Shown: piece after piece, positions 54,127-62,686 of the stretch
Layout of the letters: each line of letters opens with the position of its first letter
Position numbering within the stretch: position 1 is the first letter of the stretch
Origin: Parapedobacter composti
GTDB taxonomy: Bacteria > Bacteroidota > Bacteroidia > Sphingobacteriales > Sphingobacteriaceae
Reading direction: 5' to 3'
NCBI RefSeq assembly: GCF_900112315.1
Contig: NZ_FOLL01000008.1
Coordinates: 105,939 to 169,938 of the forward strand
DNA length: 64,000 bases
Notes under the pieces: model-generated
The model's database searches: none
What the model was told of the DNA's origin: nothing
What the model saw: the letters and a program-made list of their open reading frames with translations, nothing else
Translations under genes and position numbers: made by a program

Positions 54127-56601
54127 CTAATTTCTCAACGGTTTTCCCTTGGTCAACATATGCTGTATCCGCTCCAGCGTTTTCCGTTCGCCGCATAGCG
54201 ACAAAAATGCTTCCCGTTCCAGATCCAATAAATATTCTTCTGACACTTCGGTTGGTGCCGACAGGTCGCCCCCGCACAACACCCACCCCAACTTTTCCGA
54301 AATTTTCTGGTCATGCTCGGAGATATAATTGCCTGCGCGCATGGAATTGGCTCCGGCGTATACGATGCCCAAACCCTGCTTGCCCAGCACTTTAATATCT
54401 TTTCGCGGCGCGGGTTGTGTATAGCCCGCTTCGGCCAGCTCGATGGCTTTCGCCTTGGCATCAGCCAATAGGCGATTCCGATTCATGCTGACGGCATACT
54501 TCCCCTCCTGGAGGTATCCCAACTCAAACGCTTCCACAGCAGACGTGGATACCTTCGCCTGCCCGATGGTCAGAAACCGTTCGCGCAGTACCTGCTGCTC
54601 AATCTGCCCCTCCTTGAACTCATCTGACGCCCGCAGGGCAAACTCCTTCGAACCGCCCCCGCCGGGAATGACCCCCACACCGAACTCCACCAGCCCCATA
54701 TAGGTTTCGGCATGAAGCTGCACGAAGTCGGCATGCATGGAAAACTCACAGCCCCCTCCCAGTGTGAGTGCAAACGGTGCCGCCACAACGGGAATGGACG
54801 AATAGCGCAGGCGCATGGATGTCTGCTGGAACGTCTTCACCGCCATGTTCAGCTCGTCGTAATCCTGCTCCACGGCCATCATGAAAATCATACCGATGTT
54901 GGCCCCTGCCGAAAAGTTAGCCCCGTCGTTGCCGATGACCAAGCCTCGAAAATCCTTCTCGGCCAGTTCTATGGCCTTGTGAAGCCCTTGAATAACATCG
55001 CCCCCGATCGTATTCATCTTGGTATGGAATTCGGCGTTTAGGATACCGTCACCCAAATCGGTAACGGTAACCCCACTGTTTTTCCAGACCGTCTTCTGCC
55101 CCCGGATATTGTCGAGGATGATAAAGTCCCCCGTACCGGGGATGGGCTTATATGACTGCGCGCCGATATCATAATAGTATCTGATGCCGTTTTCCACTTT
55201 ATAAAACGAATCATGCCCAGCATCCAGCATCTCCCGCACCCAATCCGCCACCTCACCGCTATGGCCTGGCACACGCTTTTCCTCGGCCTTGATTTTCTCG
55301 ACGGTTTCTCTTACCCCCAGTGCATCCCATACCTCAAAAGGACCAAGTTCCCACCCGAAGCCCGCCCGCATGGCGTCATCGATACGGAAAAACTCATCCG
55401 TGATTTCCGGCACACGCCGGGAAACATATTCGAAAAGCGGGTAATGCATGGCCCGGAAAAACATCCCTGCCTTATCCGTACCCTGCTCATATACCTTCAT
55501 CCGTTTTCGGATATCCTCCACCGCTTTGGTTGCCTCCAGTGTGCCCGCCTTTACCTTCTCCTGCTTGCGATATTCCAATGACTTCAGGTCAAGGGCCAGG
55601 ATTTCACTGTTCCCTTGCTCATCTTTGATTTTCTTATAGAACCCTTGGCCGCTTTTTTCGCCAAGCCATTTGTTCTCGACCATCTGCCGGATATAACCCG
55701 GCAACTGGAATACGCCGCCAGCCTCATCGTCCTTGGCGTTTTCGGCAAGTCCATTAGCCACGTTCACCAACGTATCCAATCCCACTACATCAGCCGTGCG
55801 GAAGGTGGCTGACTTAGGGTGGCCCATCGCCGGCCCTGTGAACTTATCCACCTCTTCCACTGTGAGGTCCAGCTGTTCCACCAGATGGGTAAGCGCAAGC
55901 ATGGAATAGACGCCAACACGATTACCGATAAATGCAGGGGTATCTTTACATAGCACCGTAGTTTTCCCCAGAAACTTATCTCCATAATGCATCAAGAAAT
56001 CGACCACTTCCGGTTTGGTGTCTGCCGTGGGGATAATTTCAAGCAGCCGCAGATAGCGGGGAGGATTAAAGAAATGCGTGCCGCAAAAATGCGCTTTAAA
56101 ATCAGCACTGCGACCTTCAGCCATCAGGTGGATCGGGATGCCCGACGTATTGGACGTGATCAGCGTACCGGGGGTACGGTGTATCTCCACCTTATCAAAT
56201 ACCTCCCGCTTGATATCCAGCCGCTCTACGACCACCTCAATGACCCAGTCGGCCGAAGCGATGCCCCCCATGTCATCATCGAAATTCCCTGTGGTGATCA
56301 GCTTGGCATTTTTTTTACTGAACACCGGTGAAGGGTTGGATTTCAATGCATTTTCGAGCGATTGATTGACGATACGGTTACGTACGACCCGGCTGTCGAA
56401 CGTTAATCCCTTAGCTTCTTCCTGCGGGGTCAGCTCCCGAGGCACGATATCCAATAGCAGCACCTCCACCCCGATGTTAGCGAAGTGGCACGCGATACGC
56501 GAGCCCATTACCCCGGAACCCAATACGGCGATCTTTTTGATTCGCCTCTTGTCTACTATCTGATGTCTCATGTCTGATGTCTCATGTCTCAAATCCATCA
56601 T
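54127..56601 (-). CDS. fadN: 3-hydroxyacyl-CoA dehydrogenase/enoyl-CoA hydratase (FadN-type)
   Basis: An 824-residue bifunctional beta-oxidation enzyme. The dehydrogenase domain comes first (IAVLGSGVMGSRIACHFANIG NAD motif near 25-45; GTHFFNPPRYLRLLEI), then two 3HCDH C-terminal repeats, then the hydratase domain (about 510-720: VIGNDGANFSAGANIGM, LGGGCEFSMHADFVQL). This order is the reverse of E. coli FadB and the same as Bacillus FadN. The start coupled to the MarR stop (ATGA) adds about 20 residues (DLRHETSDMRHQ) encoded by a 14-bp tandem repeat; ATG at 56571 is an alternative. Confidence 0.93.
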   Translation of the reverse strand: MMDLRHETSDMRHQIVDKRRIKKIAVLGSGVMGSRIACHFANIGVEVLLLDIVPRELTPQEEAKGLTFDSRVVRNRIVNQSLENALKSNPSPVFSKKNAKLITTGNFDDDMGGIASADWVIEVVVERLDIKREVFDKVEIHRTPGTLITSNTSGIPIHLMAEGRSADFKAHFCGTHFFNPPRYLRLLEIIPTADTKPEVVDFLMHYGDKFLGKTTVLCKDTPAFIGNRVGVYSMLALTHLVEQLDLTVEEVDKFTGPAMGHPKSATFRTADVVGLDTLVNVANGLAENAKDDEAGGVFQLPGYIRQMVENKWLGEKSGQGFYKKIKDEQGNSEILALDLKSLEYRKQEKVKAGTLEATKAVEDIRKRMKVYEQGTDKAGMFFRAMHYPLFEYVSRRVPEITDEFFRIDDAMRAGFGWELGPFEVWDALGVRETVEKIKAEEKRVPGHSGEVADWVREMLDAGHDSFYKVENGIRYYYDIGAQSYKPIPGTGDFIILDNIRGQKTVWKNSGVTVTDLGDGILNAEFHTKMNTIGGDVIQGLHKAIELAEKDFRGLVIGNDGANFSAGANIGMIFMMAVEQDYDELNMAVKTFQQTSMRLRYSSIPVVAAPFALTLGGGCEFSMHADFVQLHAETYMGLVEFGVGVIPGGGGSKEFALRASDEFKEGQIEQQVLRERFLTIGQAKVSTSAVEAFELGYLQEGKYAVSMNRNRLLADAKAKAIELAEAGYTQPAPRKDIKVLGKQGLGIVYAGANSMRAGNYISEHDQKISEKLGWVLCGGDLSAPTEVSEEYLLDLEREAFLSLCGERKTLERIQHMLTKGKPLRN
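56561..56588. repeat. Perfect 14-bp tandem repeat in the 5' end of fadN
   Basis: TGATGTCTCATGTC occurs twice in direct succession on the plus strand. In the fadN reading frame it encodes the RHETSDMRHQ-type N-terminal extension. Short repeats of this kind are scattered between genes in related genomes, as I recall. Confidence 0.85.
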
Positions 56602-57032
56602 TCTGGTTTATATTGTACAGCCAATTCATTTATGCGTTTCAGCGTTGAGATGAGTACCCGGCGGTCTTCACCCGTGATGTGTTCATCAAGGTAAGCGTTG
56701 AACCGACGTACGACATCCTTCGCTAACTCACGCTTGTGCTTCCCCAACTCCGTGAGGTATACTTTAACGGAACGTTTATCAGCGCGGTTTGTTTCCCTGT
56801 AAATTAATCCAAGCGCCTCCAAGTTACTCAATATCCGGGATAAGCTGGTTGTTTTCACCCCAAGCAGGTTGGCTATCTGCGATACCGGCGTGCCTTCCTT
56901 ATGGATGTTGATGAGCACATACCCTGTTGCTTGCGTAATCCCAAATTGTGCCGCAATCTGATTGTACTTATTGGCGGCCGACTGCCATGCCGCTTTCAGG
57001 TAATAATCAATGGTATTGTCCTCTTCCATCAT
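56598..57032 (-). CDS. MarR-family transcriptional regulator of the fad operon
   Basis: A 144-residue winged-helix regulator. The core shows FGITQATGYVLINIHKEGTPVSQIANLLGVKTTSLSRILSNLEALGLIYRE (HTH) and the wing with RADKRSVKVYLTELGK. Dimerisation helices lie at both ends. It is the first gene of the operon with the three beta-oxidation genes, and a palindrome overlaps its promoter, suggesting autoregulation and repression relieved by acyl-CoA (inference). Start MMEEDNT; ATG at 57029 is equally possible. Confidence 0.92.
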   Translation of the reverse strand: MMEEDNTIDYYLKAAWQSAANKYNQIAAQFGITQATGYVLINIHKEGTPVSQIANLLGVKTTSLSRILSNLEALGLIYRETNRADKRSVKVYLTELGKHKRELAKDVVRRFNAYLDEHITGEDRRVLISTLKRINELAVQYKPE

Positions 57033-57045
57033 CCCGAGACATGTC

Positions 57046-57098
57046 AAATTTATTATGCATGCATAGCAAATTTAACCGGAATGTTTTTAGAAAGCAAA
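57046..57098 (-). promoter_or_regulatory. fad operon promoter with overlapping palindromic operator
   Basis: On the minus strand TTTG (57098-57095), a 20-bp spacer and TAAATTTG (57074-57067) form a near-consensus promoter. A 28-bp palindrome (57046-57073), with the perfect core TATGCATGCATA and AAATTT on each outer end, covers the -7 box and start site. Size and position suit a MarR dimer. Confidence 0.65.
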
Positions 57099-57154
57099 TT
57101 TTAATCGAAATAAGTTGATCAAAGGATAACTATGGGAATTTCTATCTAAAGCGT

Positions 57155-57162
57155 TATTTTTG
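57155..57162 (+). promoter_or_regulatory. -7 element TATTTTTG before the oxygenase gene
   Basis: Matches TAnnTTTG, 31 bp before the ATG at 57194. No clear -33 element. Confidence 0.4.
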
Positions 57163-57193
57163 TCAACCATAGCGTCATTAATCATCGCAATCC

Positions 57194-58120
57194 ATGACTA
57201 AGATTAACATTCCCCGCTTAGATTTGCTTCATTATACACATGGCACGGCTTCACAGCGTCTTCAATTTTCGAAAGACATTGGCAGTGCCTTCAATGAAAC
57301 CGGATTTGTCACCATTGCCAACCACGGCATGGAAAAAGGGCTGATTGATGAGCTATACCAAGTGGTGCAGGCATTTTTTGCATTGCCGGAGGCGACTAAA
57401 CTAAAATACGAAATTCCGGGCTTAGCTGGCCAGCGAGGCTATACCGCCAAAGGTAAAGAAAAGGCCAAAGATGCCAGCGTGCCCGACCTGAAAGAATTCT
57501 GGCAGCGCGGACAGGACGGCAATCCCATCGTGGAAGAACTTCCGCGCTTCGACGAAGTAACCGGAGAAGTATTCCGGCGGCTGGAAACCGTCGGACGGGA
57601 ACTACTCAATGCCATTGCTGTATACCTTAGCCTGCCGGAAGATTATTTCGAACCCAGCGTTATCCAAGGCAACTCCATCCTGCGGGCCATCCATTATTTT
57701 CCGATAGCCGACCCCAGCAGCCTTCCGGCGAATGCCGTACGCGCGGGAGCGCATGAGGATATCAATCTCATTACGCTGCTCATCGGTGCCAGTGCCGACG
57801 GGTTAGAGGTGCTTACCCGTGAGGGCACGTGGTATCCCGTGAAAGCATTGGGTGAAGATATAGTGGTGAACGTTGGCGATATGCTCCAGCGGCTCACCAA
57901 CAACAAGCTTAAGTCAACCACCCACCGGGTGGTGAACCCGCCACGGGAACTGATGAAGACATCCCGCTTTTCGGTGCCTTTTTTCCTGCATCCTAAAGCC
58001 AATATGAACTTAGCCGTGCTGGAATCCTGCATCGATGCCGAACATCCCAAGGCGTATGCCGACATCACCGCGGGGGAATACCTCGATGAACGACTCCGGG
58101 AAATTGGGTTGAAAATGTAA
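57194..58120 (+). CDS. Isopenicillin N synthase-family 2-oxoglutarate/Fe(II) oxygenase
   Basis: A 308-residue non-heme iron oxygenase. The N-terminal DIOX_N part (IPRLDLLHY, GSAFNETGFVTIANHGM) precedes the jelly-roll core with the iron triad His187-x-Asp189 (GAHEDINLITLL) and His244 (TTHRVVNP), and Arg258-x-Ser260 (SRFSV) for 2-oxoglutarate. Bacterial members outside beta-lactam clusters often have no known substrate. The gene stands alone and divergent from the MarR operon, so it may share its regulation (inference). Confidence 0.92.
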   Translation: MTKINIPRLDLLHYTHGTASQRLQFSKDIGSAFNETGFVTIANHGMEKGLIDELYQVVQAFFALPEATKLKYEIPGLAGQRGYTAKGKEKAKDASVPDLKEFWQRGQDGNPIVEELPRFDEVTGEVFRRLETVGRELLNAIAVYLSLPEDYFEPSVIQGNSILRAIHYFPIADPSSLPANAVRAGAHEDINLITLLIGASADGLEVLTREGTWYPVKALGEDIVVNVGDMLQRLTNNKLKSTTHRVVNPPRELMKTSRFSVPFFLHPKANMNLAVLESCIDAEHPKAYADITAGEYLDERLREIGLKM

Positions 58121-58189
58121 TCCAGGGCAGATTTAACACAAACTTAATATAACAAACTTAAATTTACCCGGCACACCAATGCCACAAGA

Positions 58190-59113
58190 ATGACGGGACA
58201 ACCTTTCCCCAAACTTATCCTTTTGCTGCTCGCCATCGGGCTGTTTGGTACGCAAGCCTTTGCATGGCAAAACACGCAGGGCAAATTGGAACATACCCGC
58301 ACACTCATCAAGCAAAATCCGGATGCAGCTTTTCTGCAAATCAAGCGACTGCTCAACGAGGCTCTTGATGAACAAGACCGATACACCGCAGCGGTATGCT
58401 ATGAACAAATCGGCGAAGTATACTATTACCAAGCCGCCTATTCACAAGCCTTAGACAATTATTACAAGGCGGAAAAGCTGTTCAGAAACGGTAAACACAT
58501 GGCCGAATTGGCCAATACGCTAATCAAAATCGGCGAGACCTATTACTACAACAGACAATATCCTGTGGCGTTGGATATATTTGAGGAATCCCTGCAAATC
58601 TATACAGCGCTGGGCAACCGACGGGGCATAGCCGATGCGTACGGCCATATCGGGCAGGCTTATGAAAAAACCAAAAACTACGAACTGGCCACCAAGTATC
58701 AAAACCTTGCGCTGGGGGAACTGACACATGCGGGCGACCGAACCGGCATGGCTAAGATATACGAAAACATCGGGAGCATCTATGAAGATAAATTGCAACT
58801 GGATTCGGCCTTACATTACTTCACCCTGGCCCTGGAGCTCAATATCAAAAACAACAACCAGATGGCCCAGATCGAGATCATCAACAACTTGGGCGACGTG
58901 TACCGAAAAACTGACCGGTACCCGGAAGCTCTGCAATACACCCGGCGGGCCGCACAACTGGCCGAAACCCTTAATGAACCGTATCAACTGGCCAGCGCTT
59001 ACCGCGATCTCGCCCGGACCTTCGGACTGATGGGGCAGTACGTAAAGCTATGGAAGCCGACCTCTACAACAAACACCTGCTCGAAGAAAATCTCAAAGGC
59101 GAACTCGAACTGA
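58190..59113 (+). CDS. TPR sensor protein, N-terminal part of a frameshifted TPR/HTH regulator
   Basis: A 307-residue reading with a signal peptide (LILLLLAIGLFGTQAFA) and about six TPR repeats (e.g. AVCYEQIGEVYYYQAAYSQALDNYYKAEKLF, GIADAYGHIGQAYEKTKNYELATKYQ). After GLMGQYVK near 59047 it leaves the frame and ends with unrelated residues (LWKPTSTTNTC). The next frame continues with the expected coiled coil and HTH. In relatives a membrane segment normally lies between TPRs and coiled coil; none is seen, so a small deletion at the junction is likely. Either a pseudogene or a sequencing error. Confidence 0.75.
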   Translation: MTGQPFPKLILLLLAIGLFGTQAFAWQNTQGKLEHTRTLIKQNPDAAFLQIKRLLNEALDEQDRYTAAVCYEQIGEVYYYQAAYSQALDNYYKAEKLFRNGKHMAELANTLIKIGETYYYNRQYPVALDIFEESLQIYTALGNRRGIADAYGHIGQAYEKTKNYELATKYQNLALGELTHAGDRTGMAKIYENIGSIYEDKLQLDSALHYFTLALELNIKNNNQMAQIEIINNLGDVYRKTDRYPEALQYTRRAAQLAETLNEPYQLASAYRDLARTFGLMGQYVKLWKPTSTTNTCSKKISKANSN

Positions 59114-59535
59114 AAACCAAGGAACTTACAAGCCATACCCTGCACCTCATCCAGAAAAATCAGTTGCTGGAAGAACTGAGGGTTAAGCTGAACAGCATGG
59201 TGCGCGACGACAAAAGGGACCAGCGCAAAGAACTGAAACAGCTTATCGGCCTCATCAACCTTAACAGTAACCAGGATAAAAACTGGGAAGACTTCAGAAT
59301 TGTATTTGAACGTGTACATGAGCATTTCTTCGACAGCCTGAAAAAGCATAGCGATACCCTCACTTCGTCTGACCTTCGGCTGGCCGCCCTCATCAAGATG
59401 AACCTCGGATCCGCTGATATCGCCACCATGCTTGGTATTTCCCAAAACAGCCTCCGGATATCCCGCTACCGGCTGCGTAAGAAGCTGCACATCCAAGAAG
59501 GCGAAAGCCTCAGTTCCTTCATCCAGCGGCTCTGA
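59050..59535 (+). CDS. Coiled-coil and LuxR-like HTH part of the split TPR regulator
   Basis: A 161-residue reading: coiled coil (MEADLYNKHLLEENLKGEL... to about 60), a middle helical domain, and a C-terminal HTH (about 110-150: LTSSDLRLAALIKMNLGSADIATMLGISQNSLRISRYRLRKKL). It overlaps the TPR frame by 64 bp and is in the +1 frame 59047 onward. In intact relatives both parts form one protein that senses in the envelope and acts in the cytoplasm; separated, the HTH half would lack its sensor. The ATG at 59050 is internal to the ancestral gene. Confidence 0.75.
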   Translation: MEADLYNKHLLEENLKGELELKTKELTSHTLHLIQKNQLLEELRVKLNSMVRDDKRDQRKELKQLIGLINLNSNQDKNWEDFRIVFERVHEHFFDSLKKHSDTLTSSDLRLAALIKMNLGSADIATMLGISQNSLRISRYRLRKKLHIQEGESLSSFIQRL

Positions 59536-59668
59536 CCGCAGCTTAAACCTTAGCTAACCTGCCTTTAACAAAAACTTAATGGCAAAAAATTCATCGACAA
59601 ACCACTAAAAAACAACCAATTACAAACATAAAAAACAAGATGTTGCCTTATTGTCTATGGACGCCGGG

Positions 59669-59696
59669 GAGCTGTATATATTTTGTATACGCTCCA
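59669..59696 (+). promoter_or_regulatory. Hairpin in the leader of the phytase-locus receptor
   Basis: GGAGC-GTATA pairs with TATAC-GCTCC with one bulged base and a short AT-rich loop, 67 bp before the receptor ATG. It may be a regulatory or processing element. The rest of 59536-59763 shows no gene. Confidence 0.4.
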
Positions 59697-59763
59697 AAAT
59701 TGATTGCCCGCGGAAATGCGTCAATCTTTGCCCGAAATAAAATTGCCAAAAAATACACGGTAT

Positions 59764-62643
59764 ATGAAACAGAAAAACTCACACTTCTCCACATCCTTTT
59801 TCTGTATGTCCCTCTCCGGCATGGTCCGGCACGGCATACTGACTTTACTCCTTTTAACGTCCATAACAGTATTGGCCCAGCAGCAGGGTGTAATATCAGG
59901 TAAGGTGATAGATAATTCCACCCGCTTGTCTTTGCCCGGGGCTACGCTGCGGGTCAATATGGGCAACCGGTATACGGTTTCCACCCAGACAGGGGAATAC
60001 GAATTCCTCGGCGTACCGGCAGGTACTTATGAAGTATCCATAAACTATCTCGGTTACCGGTCGTTGGTAAAAACCGTAACCGTAGCGGCCGGGGTTAATA
60101 CGAAAGTTGATTTTGAACTGGACTACGGCGATACGCAACTTGGCGAAGTGGTCGTTATGGGCGACCGCTTGCGTGGTCAGGCCAGTGCGCTCAACCAGCA
60201 GAAAAACAATCCGAACATCGCTAACGTGATCAGCTCGGACCAGGTGGGACGGTTCCCCGATGCCAACATTGGCGACGCCCTTAAGCGTGTACCCGGCATT
60301 GCCATGCAGAACGACCAAGGTGAAGCGCGCGACATCATCGTACGGGGGCTGGCTCCTGAGCTTAACTCCGTGACGCTGAATGGCGACCGTATTCCCTCTG
60401 CGGAGGGCGATAATCGCCGTGTGCAGATGGATCTGATCCCCGCCGATATGGTTCAGGCTATTGTGGTCAACAAGACGCTTACCCCCGATATGGACGCCGA
60501 TGCAATCGGCGGTTCGGTAGACCTGATTACACGGGCTTCTCCCAATGGCCAGCGGATATCGGCCACATTGTCCGGCGGCTACAACCCCATCAGGGAAAAG
60601 GCCTTGTACACCGGAGGCTTCGTATATGGAAACCGCTTTGCCAATGACGCCATCGGGATGATCCTCAGCGGCTCCTATAACAACAACGACTATGGTTCAG
60701 ACAATATCGAAGCTACGTGGGTAGAAGATAGCCATGGGAATGCTTATGTGAGACAACAAGACATCCGCCGGTACGATGTGCAGCGCATCCGAAGGAGTGT
60801 ATCCGGCTCGTTCGACTTCCGCTTGGGCGACAACCATACCTTAACCGCGGGTGCAATGTACAATTGGCGTGACGATCTGGAAAACCGCTTCCGGTTCCGC
60901 ATAGACAACATCAATCCGACATACGACGACAGCAACCCGTCGGTAATAACCGGCTATACCGGCCGCGTAGGCCGGGAACTCAAAGGAGGGGCCTCGGGCA
61001 AGAATAAGAACACCCGCTTAGAAACGCAGCAAGTGCAGAACTATTCATTGAGAGGGGATCACCTGTTTGGATCTTCGGTAGATATGGATTGGGCCGCCAG
61101 CTATTCGACCGCTTCAGAAAAAAAGCCAAACGAACGCTACGCCCTGTTCAGAAGCGGCGGATTCCCCGTTTCGTTCAATGGCGACAGCCGTTTCCCGCTA
61201 TATACCGTTACCAGCGGCGATCAAATGGGGCTTGGGTTTAACGAAATTACCGAAGGCCATGGATTTACCCGGGAAACAGAGTTTGGTGCCAAACTGAATT
61301 TCCGTGTACCGCTTTCAGTCGTTGAAGACCAAAAGGGACGGCTGCGTTTTGGCGGTCGCCTTCGCCTGAAGACCAAAGTTCGTGATGATATCGCTTTCGA
61401 ATATGAGCCCCTCAATGAAAGTGCCTTTGCCACCTTGGCCGATGTCGAGACGGTGAATTTCCACCGTCCGCTGCTCATCGGCGACGCGTTTGTCCCCGGT
61501 CGGTTTATTACCCCTCAGTTCCTCGGCGGACTCAACTTGTCAGACGCCACCCAGTTTGAGGAAGAAGCCATACCGGACGACTACCTGATGGAAAACTATG
61601 ACGCCAGGGAAAGCATTTATGCAGGGTACCTCCGCTGGGATCAAGACCTAAGCAACACGTTTTCGGTAATTATCGGCGCCAGGCTGGAGCACACCGGACT
61701 GGAATACACCGGTAACGTGATTGAAGACGAAGAAGATCTCCTGGGGTCACGTACCATACGCAACAGCTATACTAACATTTTTCCGAACATCTCTTTCAAA
61801 TTCACCCCAACGGAATCCTTCGTTTTCCGTGGTGCATTCACAACGGCATTGGCTAGGCCCAACTATTACGCACTCGCACCGTACCTAAGTGTAATTCCCG
61901 GATCAGACGCCGAGATATATGCGGGAAACCCTGATCTGAATGCAACATACGCGTACAACGGCGATCTGATGATTGAAAACTATTTCAAATCGGTAGGCCT
62001 GATTTCCGGCGGGGTATTCTATAAACGCCTGAACGATTTCATTTACACGTTCGTAGACCAACAGTACACCGCCCAAAAGTTTGCCGCTGATTTTCCGGCT
62101 GAAAACAACCCCATTGCACCCGGAGAAACATGGCAGTTCACCCAAATGCGCAATGGAAGTACGGTCGACCTATATGGATTTGAAGTGGCCTTCCAACGGC
62201 AACTGGACTTTCTTCCCGGTAAATTCCTCCGCGGACTCGGTATTTACGCCAACTACACGTTTGTTGCCTCCAACGCGAAAGGTGTGACCGATGAAGACGG
62301 CAATGAACGGAATGACATCAGCCTTCCGGGAACGGTACCGCATATGCTCAACGGTTCGATCTCCTGGGAAGACAGCCGCTTTTCCATCAGAGCGTCCGCA
62401 CATTACACGGCCGCTTACCTGGACGAATTAGCTGCCACCCGTTTCGACGATGCGCATTACGATCGGCAGTTTTTCCTCGATGCAAACGCCGCTTACAAAA
62501 TACAGCGCAACCTGCGGATTTTCGCGGAAGCCAATAACCTGACCAACCAGCCCCTGAGGTATTACCAGGGCATACGCTCACGCACCATGCAGGCGGAATA
62601 TTACCGTCCACGGTTCAACCTGGGAATAAAACTGGATTTATAA
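59764..62643 (+). CDS. TonB-dependent receptor of the phytase locus
   Basis: A 959-residue outer-membrane receptor. Signal peptide (LTLLLLTSITVLAQQQ), carboxypeptidase-regulatory beta-sandwich (VISGKVIDNSTRLSLPGATLRV), plug with VISSDQVGRFPDANIGDALKRVPGIAMQNDQGEARDIIVRGL and SVTLNGDRIPS, then a long barrel ending RPRFNLGIKLDL. The family (TonB receptors of the CirA/TIGR01782 style) often partners with periplasmic hydrolases. Placed 43 bp before the phytase gene, it probably imports inositol phosphates or their products (inference). The start MKQKNSHF is chosen for the signal peptide. Confidence 0.9.
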   Translation: MKQKNSHFSTSFFCMSLSGMVRHGILTLLLLTSITVLAQQQGVISGKVIDNSTRLSLPGATLRVNMGNRYTVSTQTGEYEFLGVPAGTYEVSINYLGYRSLVKTVTVAAGVNTKVDFELDYGDTQLGEVVVMGDRLRGQASALNQQKNNPNIANVISSDQVGRFPDANIGDALKRVPGIAMQNDQGEARDIIVRGLAPELNSVTLNGDRIPSAEGDNRRVQMDLIPADMVQAIVVNKTLTPDMDADAIGGSVDLITRASPNGQRISATLSGGYNPIREKALYTGGFVYGNRFANDAIGMILSGSYNNNDYGSDNIEATWVEDSHGNAYVRQQDIRRYDVQRIRRSVSGSFDFRLGDNHTLTAGAMYNWRDDLENRFRFRIDNINPTYDDSNPSVITGYTGRVGRELKGGASGKNKNTRLETQQVQNYSLRGDHLFGSSVDMDWAASYSTASEKKPNERYALFRSGGFPVSFNGDSRFPLYTVTSGDQMGLGFNEITEGHGFTRETEFGAKLNFRVPLSVVEDQKGRLRFGGRLRLKTKVRDDIAFEYEPLNESAFATLADVETVNFHRPLLIGDAFVPGRFITPQFLGGLNLSDATQFEEEAIPDDYLMENYDARESIYAGYLRWDQDLSNTFSVIIGARLEHTGLEYTGNVIEDEEDLLGSRTIRNSYTNIFPNISFKFTPTESFVFRGAFTTALARPNYYALAPYLSVIPGSDAEIYAGNPDLNATYAYNGDLMIENYFKSVGLISGGVFYKRLNDFIYTFVDQQYTAQKFAADFPAENNPIAPGETWQFTQMRNGSTVDLYGFEVAFQRQLDFLPGKFLRGLGIYANYTFVASNAKGVTDEDGNERNDISLPGTVPHMLNGSISWEDSRFSIRASAHYTAAYLDELAATRFDDAHYDRQFFLDANAAYKIQRNLRIFAEANNLTNQPLRYYQGIRSRTMQAEYYRPRFNLGIKLDL

Positions 62644-62686
62644 CCGTTCAATTCATAAACTGTTTAACCAAACATCACCACTTATC

